A stretch of 64,000 nt of DNA from Nonomuraea spiralis (lineage in GTDB: Bacteria; Actinomycetota; Actinomycetes; Streptosporangiales; Streptosporangiaceae). Shown here in pieces: positions 25,284 through 33,124 of the stretch. How positions within the stretch are numbered: the stretch's first letter is position 1; each line of letters opens with the position of its first letter. The translations under genes and the position numbers were made by a program. Location of the stretch: NCBI RefSeq assembly GCF_014648435.1, contig NZ_BMRC01000007.1, forward strand, positions 372,001-436,000, given 5' to 3'. Under the pieces are notes generated by a model that did no database searches, had not been told where the DNA came from, and worked only from the letters and a program-made list of their open reading frames with translations.

Positions 25284-27170
25284 TCAGGCGCCGGGCCAGG
25301 TGCCGTCGGGGAACTCGCCGGTGGCGGTGCCGGTCATGACGACCTGGTCGCGTTCGCCGAGGCCGGAGGTGATCTCCACGTACTGGTCGCCGCGGACGCC
25401 GGTGCTGACCACCTTCGCGGCGTCGTGCCCGCCGGAGCGTACGGTGACCACCTGGGCGCCGTCGGAGCGGCTGCGTACGGCGGCGGCGGGGATGAAGATC
25501 GTGTCCCTGGCCTCGCCGGTCGTCACCGAGACCGTGGCGGTCTGGCCGAGCATGAGGCCCTTGGGCGGCTCGTCGAAGGCCAGGGTGACGGAATAGCGGA
25601 CGAGCTGGTTCTCGACGGTGGCGGTCGGGGCGATGGCGGTGACCGTGCCGTCGTGGCGCTCGCCGGGGCGGGTGGCGAGGGTGATGCCGGCCTTCTGACC
25701 TAGTTTGAGGCGGTTGACGTCGGATTCGGTGACCATGGCCTGGACCTGGAGCTCGTTCAGGTTGCCGAGGCTGATGAAGGTCCCGGTGCCGGCGGTGTCG
25801 CCGACCGTGCCCGCCACCGACAGGACGGTGCCCGAGGTGGGAGCCACGATGCGGGTGGCGCGTACGGCGTCGGCGGCCTGCTCCAGGGCGGCTTCGGCAC
25901 GGTCCACGTTCGCGGCGGCCTGGTCCTCGCCGAGCCCGCCGGTCTTGGGGGCGGTGGTGGTGGTGCGGGAGGAGGTCTTCGCGGGTGCGCAGGCGCCGGT
26001 GCCCTGGGTGGGGCGGGGGGAGCCCGTCGTCCGGGGCTTGGCCGGGGTCTTGGAGGTGGGCTTGGCGGCTGGCTTGGTGCTGGGCTTGGTGCTGGTGGAC
26101 GGGGTGGTGGAGGGCTCGGCCGTGGCAGGCGGCTTGGCAGGGGAGGTGGACGGCGTGCCGGGGGAGGAGGTGTGGCCGCCTCCAGGGGGGTTGCCGTCGC
26201 CGGGTGGGGTGGCCGTCACGGTGACCGTGGCCGTCACGGTGACGGTCACGGTGGGCTGGGGCTCGGGGGTGTGGTGAGTCGGGGGTGAGGTGCGGGTCCT
26301 GCTGGGGGTGGCGGTCGGGGTGGGCGTAGGGGTGGGAGTGGCGGGCCCGTTGAGAGGCGCGTCGGTGCCCGTGCCAGGGGGGACGGTCGGGCCGAGGACG
26401 CCTTGACCCGTGGACCCGCGACTGTCCGGGCCCGGGACCGTGCCGGTGGGCGCGGTGATGGTGGGGGTGGCAGTGGGCGTCGCCGGGCTCCCCGCCGGGG
26501 TCCCTGCCGGGGTCCCTGCCGGGGTCCCGGTCGGGGTGCCGGTCGGGGTGCCCGCGGGCGTGGCGGTGGGGGAGGAGGCGGCCGGGGAACGGGCGCCGGT
26601 GGGGGAGGTCGCGGGCGGGCAGGTGGCGGTGCCGCCCGCACGGCTCTGGCCGGTCCCACTGGAGGAGGTGCCGCCGCTGCGGGTCCCGGTCCCTGTCCCG
26701 GTCCCACTGGAGGTGGTGCTGCCGCTGCGGGTGCCGGTCCCCGTGGCGGTCGCGGTCCCGGTCCCGCTGCTGGTGCCGGTGCCCGTGGCAGCGGTGGGGC
26801 CGGTGGCGGGGGTGCTTGTGGCGGTGGTGAGGGCTGATCGGGCGGCGGCGAGGTCGGCCTTGGCGGCTGTGTACGTCTCGCGTGCCGAACGCCCGTCGAT
26901 CCTGGCCAGCACCTGGCCCTTGGTGACCTTGGTACCGACCTTGACGTACACCTTGGTCAGCGGGCCGGACGAGCCGAACGCCAGGTCCCGCCGGGCCCCG
27001 TCCACCGTGTTGCCGGCGGCGCTGACCAGGGCCGTGACCTGGCCGCGCTGGGCGGCGGCGAGCCGTACCCGGACGGCGGGAGGGGCGTCGTCGCGGAGTG
27101 CCAGCGCCAGGCCCGACCCGGCGACGAGCACGGCGAGGGCGAGCCCGCCCAGCGCGAAAGTCGGTCTCAT
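25284..27170 (-). CDS. HlyD/MacA-like adaptor with a ~295-residue low-complexity insert
   Basis: A 628-residue membrane-fusion protein. The N-terminal helix (residues 5-25) anchors it. The first half of the lipoyl-like hairpin is SSGPLTKVYVKVGTKVTKGQVLARIDGR (about 67-94), then one helix to about 115. Residues about 116-410 are Thr/Gly/Pro/Ser/Ala repeats with two Cys. From 411 the second helix, the other lipoyl half (IVAPTSGTVLSVAGTVGD) and beta-barrel domains resume. In ordinary adaptors the two helices are joined by a short turn. It is divergent from a second adaptor-MacB operon and may pair with it. The overlapping plus-strand frame is a shadow. Confidence 0.88.
   Translation of the reverse strand: MRPTFALGGLALAVLVAGSGLALALRDDAPPAVRVRLAAAQRGQVTALVSAAGNTVDGARRDLAFGSSGPLTKVYVKVGTKVTKGQVLARIDGRSARETYTAAKADLAAARSALTTATSTPATGPTAATGTGTSSGTGTATATGTGTRSGSTTSSGTGTGTGTRSGGTSSSGTGQSRAGGTATCPPATSPTGARSPAASSPTATPAGTPTGTPTGTPAGTPAGTPAGSPATPTATPTITAPTGTVPGPDSRGSTGQGVLGPTVPPGTGTDAPLNGPATPTPTPTPTATPSRTRTSPPTHHTPEPQPTVTVTVTATVTVTATPPGDGNPPGGGHTSSPGTPSTSPAKPPATAEPSTTPSTSTKPSTKPAAKPTSKTPAKPRTTGSPRPTQGTGACAPAKTSSRTTTTAPKTGGLGEDQAAANVDRAEAALEQAADAVRATRIVAPTSGTVLSVAGTVGDTAGTGTFISLGNLNELQVQAMVTESDVNRLKLGQKAGITLATRPGERHDGTVTAIAPTATVENQLVRYSVTLAFDEPPKGLMLGQTATVSVTTGEARDTIFIPAAAVRSRSDGAQVVTVRSGGHDAAKVVSTGVRGDQYVEITSGLGERDQVVMTGTATGEFPDGTWPGA
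26491..26556. repeat. 12-base tandem repeat coding (T-P-A/T-G)n
   Basis: GGGGT recurs every 12 bases (26497, 26509, 26521, 26533, 26545) within imperfect units. On the minus strand these encode repeated Gly-Thr-Pro-Ala/Thr in the adaptor's insert. Such repeats expand and shrink by slippage, which fits the unusual length of the insert. Confidence 0.8.
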
Positions 27171-27316
27171 GGGCGTCCATCCTGGCCGACCAGGTTCGCG
27201 GCAGCCTGCGAGCAGCCTGAGAGTTACCTGTGTGACCCCGTACGGGCCCAGGTTGTCAGCGAACGTTCAGCTACGTCACGGCTGCGGCGCAGGCTGGTGT
27301 GCAAGGGTCACCGGCT

Positions 27317-28441
27317 GTGAAGGTGTCGACAAGGCGCAGAGCGCTGATGACCAACGGAGCACTGGGCGTGCTCCTGCTGGGCGGTGCCGTGCTCGCCTAT
27401 ACCCAGCTCGGCACGGACCGGGCGGCCGGCGAGACGACCGTACGCACGGTGGGCGCGAGCCGTGGCTCGGTGACCGCGACGGTGTCCGCGTCGGGCGCGG
27501 TGGCCAGCTCGAAGACCAGAGCCCTGTCGTTCGGCACGAGCGGCACGGTCGAGCAGATCTACGTGAAGGCCGGGGACAAGGTAGACAAGGGCGACATCCT
27601 GGCCAGGCTGGACGACTCCGCCGCCCAGGAGAGCCTGTCGGCGGCCAAGGCCACGTACCAGAGCGCGCTCGACGACGGCACCGGCACGGCCGCGCTCTAC
27701 GCCTCCTACGTCAAGGCGCGCAACGCCTACCGCGAGGCCCAGCGCACGGTCGCGGCCACCGTCCTGCGGGCGCCGTTCAAGGGCACGGTCACGGCGGTGA
27801 ACGGATCCGTCGGCGGCACCGCCTCCGGCTCGGGCGGCGGAGGCAGCCAGAGCCAGTCCCAGGGCCAGTCCCAGAGCACCACCGCGGGTACGGGCGGCTT
27901 CGTCGACCTGGCCGACACCGGCAGGCTCCAGCTCGTGGGCACCTTCACCGAGTCCGACGTCGGCAAGCTCGACCAGGGCCAGGCCGCCACCGTGACCTTC
28001 GACGCCCTGCCCGGCGTGACCGCGAGCGGCAAGGTCACGCAGATCCAGCCGGTGGCCTCCACCAGCAACAACGTCGTCCAGTACCCGGTCACGGTCACGT
28101 TCACGAAGGTCCCGGCCCAGGTCAGGCTGGGGCAGACCGCCACCGTCGAGGTCGTCGTCGGCCGGGCGGACGACGTCGTCACCGTCCCCTCCACCGCGGT
28201 CTCCACCAGCGGCGGCCAGACCACGGTCACCCTGCTCCAGAACGGCCGCCAGGTCAGGACTACGGTGGAGGTCGGCGTCCGGGGCACGGCGCTCACCGAG
28301 ATCAAGTCGGGCGTGTCCGAGGGCGACCAGCTCGTCCCCCCGGCGACCGGCACGCAGACCGGCACGCAGGGCGGCACCAACCAGCGCGGCGGGCTCGGCG
28401 GCGGGTTCCCCGGCGGCGGCATGCCGGGAGGCGGGCGATGA
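27317..28441 (+). CDS. MacA/YknX-like efflux adaptor
   Basis: A 374-residue membrane-fusion protein of ordinary size. The start is uncertain: GTG 27317 has AAGGG nine bases upstream, and GTG 27299 or 27323 are alternatives. It has an N-terminal anchor helix (LMTNGALGVLLLGGAVLAYTQL), lipoyl halves GTVEQIYVKAGDKVDKGDILARLDD and LRAPFKGTVTAVNGSVGG, and a short helical hairpin (about 105-145). Beta-barrel domains include FTESDVGKLDQGQAATV and PSTAVSTSGGQTTV. A Gly-rich tail ends it. Its stop overlaps the ATPase start (ATGA). Confidence 0.88.
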   Translation: MKVSTRRRALMTNGALGVLLLGGAVLAYTQLGTDRAAGETTVRTVGASRGSVTATVSASGAVASSKTRALSFGTSGTVEQIYVKAGDKVDKGDILARLDDSAAQESLSAAKATYQSALDDGTGTAALYASYVKARNAYREAQRTVAATVLRAPFKGTVTAVNGSVGGTASGSGGGGSQSQSQGQSQSTTAGTGGFVDLADTGRLQLVGTFTESDVGKLDQGQAATVTFDALPGVTASGKVTQIQPVASTSNNVVQYPVTVTFTKVPAQVRLGQTATVEVVVGRADDVVTVPSTAVSTSGGQTTVTLLQNGRQVRTTVEVGVRGTALTEIKSGVSEGDQLVPPATGTQTGTQGGTNQRGGLGGGFPGGGMPGGGR

Positions 28442-29178
28442 CGGCCCCCGCCCCGGTCCTGCGCGTACGGAACCTCGTCAAGGAGTACGGCGAGGGCGAC
28501 GCCAGGGTACGCGCCCTGCGCGGCGTCAGCCTGGACGTCGAACGCGGCGACTACGTCGCCATCATGGGCGCCTCCGGCTCCGGCAAGTCCACCCTGATGA
28601 ACATCCTCGGTTGCCTGGACGTGCCCAGCTCGGGCACGTACCTGATCGACGGCGCGGACGTGGGACGGCTGGACGAGCACCAGCTCGCGATCCTGCGCAA
28701 CCGCCGGGTGGGGTTCGTGTTCCAGTCCTTCAACCTGATCCCGCGCATGAGCGCGCTGGCCAACGTCGAACTGCCGCTCGTGTACGGCGGCGTCGGCCAG
28801 GCCGAGCGGCGCTCGCGCGCCCTGGCCGCGCTGGATCAGGTCGGGCTGACCGACCGCGTGCACCACGAGCCGAACCAGCTCTCCGGCGGCCAGCAGCAGC
28901 GCGTGGCCGTGGCCAGGGCGCTGGTCACCGCGCCCGCGCTGCTGCTCGCCGACGAGCCCACCGGCAACCTGGACACCGCCTCCACCCGCGACGTGCTGGA
29001 GATCCTGGACCGGCTCAGCGAGTCGGGACGCACGATCGTGCTCATCACCCACGAGGACGACGTGGCCGCGCACGCCGAACGGGTGATCCGGCTGGTGGAC
29101 GGCGAGATCGTGGAGGACCGCCGCCAGTCGCCGGTCGACGGACTCCCTCCGAGGGCGGCGGCCAGTGAACCAGTTTGA
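28438..29178 (+). CDS. MacB/LolD-type ABC transporter ATPase
   Basis: A 246-residue ATPase with Walker A MGASGSGKSTLMNILGCLD, signature LSGGQQQRVAVARAL, Walker B LLLADEPTGNLD and H-loop LITHEDDV. The ATG at 28438 overlaps the adaptor stop. Energises the permease encoded by the next gene, as in MacAB or Bacillus YknXYZ, which export antimicrobial peptides, enterotoxins or protect against SdpC. Substrate unknown here. Confidence 0.95.
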   Translation: MTAPAPVLRVRNLVKEYGEGDARVRALRGVSLDVERGDYVAIMGASGSGKSTLMNILGCLDVPSSGTYLIDGADVGRLDEHQLAILRNRRVGFVFQSFNLIPRMSALANVELPLVYGGVGQAERRSRALAALDQVGLTDRVHHEPNQLSGGQQQRVAVARALVTAPALLLADEPTGNLDTASTRDVLEILDRLSESGRTIVLITHEDDVAAHAERVIRLVDGEIVEDRRQSPVDGLPPRAAASEPV

Positions 29179-30424
29179 GATCCTCCGCTTCGCGCTGCGC
29201 GGCCTGCTGGCCAACAAGATGCGCAGCGCCCTGACCACCTTGGGCATCCTCATCGGCGTCGCCGCGGTCATCCTGCTGGTGGCGGTCGGCGAGGGCTCCT
29301 CGCAGAGCATCCAGAAGAACATCCAGCGGCTCGGCGCCAACACGCTGACGATCTCCCCGTCCTTCTCGGGCGGGGGCGGCGGAGGCGGCTTCGGCGGGCG
29401 CGCGCCCGGTGGCGGCGGCGGCAACACCGGGCCGCGTACGCAGGCCAGGCAGCTCAGCCTGGCCGACGCCAAGGCGCTGACCGACCGGACGCTCGCGCCG
29501 TCGGTCAAGTCCGTCTCGCCGATGGTCAACGCCTCCTCCTCGACCGCCGCGTACGGCGCCGCCAGCCACACGATCGCGCAGTTCGTCGGCACCTACCCCA
29601 GCTACTTCGAGGCCATGAACAAGCCCGTGGCCAAGGGCACGTACTTCTTCAACGACGACGTGCTGGCCGCGCGGAAGGTCGTGGTGCTGGGGCAGACGGT
29701 GGTGGAGGAGCTGTTCGGCACGGTCGACCCGATCGGCAGGCAGGTCAGCGTGTCCGGGGTGCCGTTCACGGTGGTGGGGGTGCTCAAGGAGAGCGGCTCC
29801 ACCGGCATGCAGGACGCCGACGACGTGGCCGTCGCGCCGCTGCCGGCCGTGCAGCAGAGCCTGAGCGGGTTCGGCTCGCTCGGCTCGATCGTGGTGCAGG
29901 CCACCGGCGCGCAGGCCACCACGGCGGCGCAGTCGGAGGTGAGCGCCATCCTCAACCAGCGGCACGGCATCACCGGCGGCAACCCCGACTACCGGATTCT
30001 CAACCAGGCCACGTTGCAGGAGACGGTCAGCGAGGCGACCGGCACCTTCACCGTGCTGCTCGGCGCCGTCGCGGCGATCTCGCTGCTGGTGGGCGGCATC
30101 GGCATCACCAACATCATGCTGGTCACCGTGACCGAGCGGACCCGGGAGATCGGCATCCGCAAGGCGATCGGCGCGCCGCGCGGCGCGATCCTGGGCCAGT
30201 TCCTGATGGAGGCCACGCTGCTCAGCCTGGTCGGCGGGCTGCTGGGGGTGCTGGTGGCCTTCATCGGCACCCGGTTCACCGTGGCCGGCATCGAGCCGGT
30301 CCTCGTGCCGTCGTCCGTCGCGCTGGCGCTGGGCGTCTCGGTGGGGATCGGGCTCTTCTTCGGCAGTTATCCCGCCAACAGGGCGGCCAAGCTCCGGCCG
30401 ATCCAGGCCCTGCGGCATGAGTAA
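29165..30424 (+). CDS. MacB/YknZ-type ABC permease
   Basis: A 419-residue mechanotransmission-type permease. The N-terminal helix (about residues 19-40) is followed by a large extracytosolic domain (about 45-285), then three C-terminal helices with the FtsX/MacB motif TERTREIGIRKAIGAPRGAILGQFLMEATLLS. The region around FSGGGGGGGFGGRAPGGGGGN is a Gly-rich insertion (about residues 59-80). GTG at 29165 overlaps the ATPase gene by 14 bases. It works with the ATPase and adaptor(s), without a transport channel through the membrane core. Confidence 0.93.
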   Translation: MNQFEILRFALRGLLANKMRSALTTLGILIGVAAVILLVAVGEGSSQSIQKNIQRLGANTLTISPSFSGGGGGGGFGGRAPGGGGGNTGPRTQARQLSLADAKALTDRTLAPSVKSVSPMVNASSSTAAYGAASHTIAQFVGTYPSYFEAMNKPVAKGTYFFNDDVLAARKVVVLGQTVVEELFGTVDPIGRQVSVSGVPFTVVGVLKESGSTGMQDADDVAVAPLPAVQQSLSGFGSLGSIVVQATGAQATTAAQSEVSAILNQRHGITGGNPDYRILNQATLQETVSEATGTFTVLLGAVAAISLLVGGIGITNIMLVTVTERTREIGIRKAIGAPRGAILGQFLMEATLLSLVGGLLGVLVAFIGTRFTVAGIEPVLVPSSVALALGVSVGIGLFFGSYPANRAAKLRPIQALRHE

Positions 30425-30434
30425 GGAGAATGAC

Positions 30435-30914
30435 ATGGACCGGCTCGACTCCTCGCCCTTCCCCGACGACCTCGGGGAGGAGCTCGCCGTCCGGCCGCGC
30501 AAGGGCGTCTCGAAGCTGACGCTCGGGCTGGCCGCCGGCGTCGTGCTGGTGGCGGGCGTCCTGATCGGGATCCAGGCGGGCAAGCTGTTCGGCACGTCCT
30601 CCGCCGCGCCCGCCGCCGCGCCGCTCCAACGTACGAACGGCCAGCAGCCCGGCGGTTCCGGGCAGCGCATGGGCGGCGGAACGGTCGGCACCGTCGAGAA
30701 GGTCGACGGCGACAAGGTCTACGTCAAGACGATGGACGGCTCCACGGTCACGGTGACCACCAGCGACCAGACCACGGTCCAGATCTCCAAGCCGGGCAAG
30801 GTGGCCGACCTGGCCGCCGGCACCACGGTCGTGGTGCGCGGGCAGCAGTCCGGCGACGGCACGGTCACCGCGACCGCGATCACGCAGGGGACGCAGGGAG
30901 GGGGCCCGCGATGA
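30435..30914 (+). CDS. membrane-anchored DUF5666-like protein
   Basis: A 159-residue protein. I chose ATG 30435 because AAGGAG lies six bases upstream. A longer start at 30417 overlaps the permease stop. One membrane helix (about residues 27-46) follows a short cytosolic lead, then a flexible Ala/Gly/Gln linker. A small beta domain (about 85-150) has GTVEKVDGDKVYVKTMDGSTVTVTTSDQTTVQI, resembling DUF5666-type OB-like domains. It is encoded between the export permease and a two-component system, so a sensing or assembly role is possible. The gene stop overlaps the regulator start. Confidence 0.75.
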   Translation: MDRLDSSPFPDDLGEELAVRPRKGVSKLTLGLAAGVVLVAGVLIGIQAGKLFGTSSAAPAAAPLQRTNGQQPGGSGQRMGGGTVGTVEKVDGDKVYVKTMDGSTVTVTTSDQTTVQISKPGKVADLAAGTTVVVRGQQSGDGTVTATAITQGTQGGGPR

Positions 30915-31603
30915 ACGAACCCGAGGCCAGGCTGCTGGTGGTCGACGACGAACCCAACATCAGGGAGCTGTTCTCGGCCAGCCTGCGGATGGCCGGGTTC
31001 GAGGTGCTGACCGCCGCCGACGGGCGGGAGGCACTTCGGGTGGCCGAGGAGAGCACGCCTGACCTGGTGATGCTCGACGTGATGCTGCCCGACCTCGACG
31101 GCCTGGCGGTCGCGGGAAGGCTGCGGTCCCGTGGCCGCCGGGTCCCGGTGTTGTTCGTGACGGCCAAGGACACGCCGGAGGACAGACTCGCCGGCCTCGG
31201 GCTCGGCGAGGACTACGTGACCAAGCCGTTCAGCCTGGAGGAGGTCATCGCCCGGATCCGGGCGGTGCTGCGCAGGACCCGCAGGGGCGCGCCGCCGCCC
31301 CACCGGATGCGGATCGCCGACCTGGAGCTGGACGAGGAGAGCCACGAGGTCTGGCGCGACGGCATCCCGGTGCGGTTGTCGCCCACGGAGTTCCGGCTGC
31401 TGCGGTACTTCATGCTGAACGTCGGCCGGGTGCTGTCCAAGACGCAGATCCTCGACCACGTCTGGAACGGCGACTGGCGCACCGACGTGGGCCTGGTGGA
31501 GTCGTACGTGTCCTACCTGCGCCGCAAGATCGACACCGGTGACCGGAAGTACCTGCACACGCTGCGCGGAGTGGGCTACATCCTGCGCCCGCCCCGGATA
31601 TGA
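30911..31603 (+). CDS. OmpR-family response regulator
   Basis: A 230-residue regulator with receiver domain (acidic pair D12/D13 in VDDEPN, phospho-acceptor D56 in LVMLDVMLPDLDG, and TAKD, KPF switch residues) and winged-helix DNA-binding domain (about 130-228, ending LRRKIDTGDRKYLHTLRGVGYILRP). It overlaps the upstream DUF5666-like gene and the downstream sensor gene (ATGA). Likely controls the export operon it belongs to. Confidence 0.95.
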   Translation: MNEPEARLLVVDDEPNIRELFSASLRMAGFEVLTAADGREALRVAEESTPDLVMLDVMLPDLDGLAVAGRLRSRGRRVPVLFVTAKDTPEDRLAGLGLGEDYVTKPFSLEEVIARIRAVLRRTRRGAPPPHRMRIADLELDEESHEVWRDGIPVRLSPTEFRLLRYFMLNVGRVLSKTQILDHVWNGDWRTDVGLVESYVSYLRRKIDTGDRKYLHTLRGVGYILRPPRI

Positions 31604-33057
31604 GGAAGCACCTCGCGCGCACCCCCCTCTGGATGCGCCTGGTCTCGGCCACGCTGCTGCTGGTCACCCTCGCCATCACGCTGACCGGCCTGTTCGCCGT
31701 ACGGCTGCTGCGCGGGTACCTGGTCGAGCGGGTGGACCGGCAACTGCTGGCGGCCAGCGCGCCGCGCGACCTCCCGCCGCCGCCCGACGCCTGGCCGGCC
31801 GGGCACCAGCCGCAGCGCTTCTTCGGGCTGTTCCACTCGGTGCTGGTGGACGCGGGCGGCGCCACGGTACGGGTGATGAGCGAGTCCACCGAGCAGCACA
31901 CGCCCAGGCTGCCCCGGCTGACCAGCGCGGACGTCGCCGCGCGGGGCGGGCGGCCGTTCACCGTCGAGTCCATCGCGCCCGGCGGGCCGAACTGGCGGGT
32001 GGTCGCCGTGCCCGGCCGCGACGGCGGCAGCCGGATGATCGCCATCAGCCTCGGCGACGTCGAGGGGACCGTGGGCAGGCTGGGTCTGATCGTGGCCTTC
32101 GCCGGCGGCGGCACGCTGATCGTGCTCGGCGTCGCCTGCTATTGGCTGGTCCGGCGGAGCCTGCGCCCGCTGCGCGAGATCGCCCGTACGGCCAAGGACA
32201 TCGCGGGCGGCGACCTGTCGCGCCGGGTGCCGATGTGGGCGAACACCACCGAGGTCGGCAAGCTCGGCCGTTCGCTCAACGGCATGCTGGCCCAGATCGA
32301 GTCGGCGGTGCGCGAACGGGAGGCGGCGGCGGAGTCGGCACGCGAGTCGGCGACGGCGGCGCGGCGTTCGGAGGAGGTCATGCGCCGGTTCATGGCCGAC
32401 GCCTCGCACGAGCTGCGCACGCCGCTGACCTCGATCAGGGGGTTCGCCGAGCTGTTCCGGCTGGGGGAGGAGAAGGACCTGACCGAGGCCGTACGGCTGC
32501 TGAGCCGCATCGAGGGACAGGCCGCGCGCATGGGACTGCTGGTGGAGGACATGTTGCTGCTGGCCAGGCTCGACCAGCGGCGCGAGCTGGCACGGCGGCA
32601 GGTGGACCTGCTCAGCCTGGCCGCGACCGCCGTGATCGACGCCCAGACGCTCGCCCCCGACCGGCGGATCGAGCTGGTACGCCTGGACGGCGGCGAGGGC
32701 GAGGTGCCGGTGACCGGCGACGAGTCGCGGCTCGGCCAGGTGCTCGGGAACCTGGTGAGCAACGCGCTGCACCACACGCCGCCCGGGACGCCGTTCGAGG
32801 TGCGCGTGGGGCTGGACGGCGAGCGGGCCGTGGTGGAGGTGGCCGACGAGGGGCCGGGGTTCCCGCCGGAGGTGGCCGAGCGGGTGTTCGAGCGCTTCTA
32901 CCGGGCCGACCCGGCGCGCGGCGTGGGCGGGGCCGGGCTGGGGTTGTCGATCGCGGCGACGCTGGTGGAGGCGCACGGCGGGATCATCATGGCGGAGGGC
33001 GCGCCGGGCAAGGGCGCCGTCTTCCGCGTGCTCCTCCCGGCCGCGCCCCGGCCGTAG
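31600..33057 (+). CDS. membrane sensor histidine kinase
   Basis: A 485-residue kinase paired with the OmpR regulator. Two membrane helices (about residues 12-38 and 158-183) flank an extracytosolic sensor of roughly 120 residues. A HAMP segment follows (RRSLRPLREIARTAKDIAGGDLSRRV). The phosphorylated His270 sits in DASHELRTPLTS. The ATPase domain has the N-box LGNLVSNALHH, DEGPGF and GGAGLGLSIA. Unphosphorylated sensing may involve cell-envelope stress, as in other kinases beside MacB-type exporters. Confidence 0.95.
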   Translation: MRKHLARTPLWMRLVSATLLLVTLAITLTGLFAVRLLRGYLVERVDRQLLAASAPRDLPPPPDAWPAGHQPQRFFGLFHSVLVDAGGATVRVMSESTEQHTPRLPRLTSADVAARGGRPFTVESIAPGGPNWRVVAVPGRDGGSRMIAISLGDVEGTVGRLGLIVAFAGGGTLIVLGVACYWLVRRSLRPLREIARTAKDIAGGDLSRRVPMWANTTEVGKLGRSLNGMLAQIESAVREREAAAESARESATAARRSEEVMRRFMADASHELRTPLTSIRGFAELFRLGEEKDLTEAVRLLSRIEGQAARMGLLVEDMLLLARLDQRRELARRQVDLLSLAATAVIDAQTLAPDRRIELVRLDGGEGEVPVTGDESRLGQVLGNLVSNALHHTPPGTPFEVRVGLDGERAVVEVADEGPGFPPEVAERVFERFYRADPARGVGGAGLGLSIAATLVEAHGGIIMAEGAPGKGAVFRVLLPAAPRP

Positions 33058-33124
33058 CCGATCCCCGTTCCCCGCTCCCGCTCCCCGGGCCGCGTGGCGC
33101 GTGCGCGCGGGGGCCTGGTGGGGG

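Noticed and set aside
26491..26556. 12-base repeats that resemble a short repeat array
   Set aside because: Units are contiguous with no spacers and encode Gly-Thr-Pro repeats in frame, so this is a coding tandem repeat and not CRISPR.
26410..29178. A 922-codon open frame on the plus strand, rich in Val, Gly and Pro, that includes the MacB ATPase gene
   Set aside because: Its N-terminal 60% is the shadow of the GC-rich adaptor gene on the minus strand and of the second adaptor. Only the last part (28438-29178) is a real gene.
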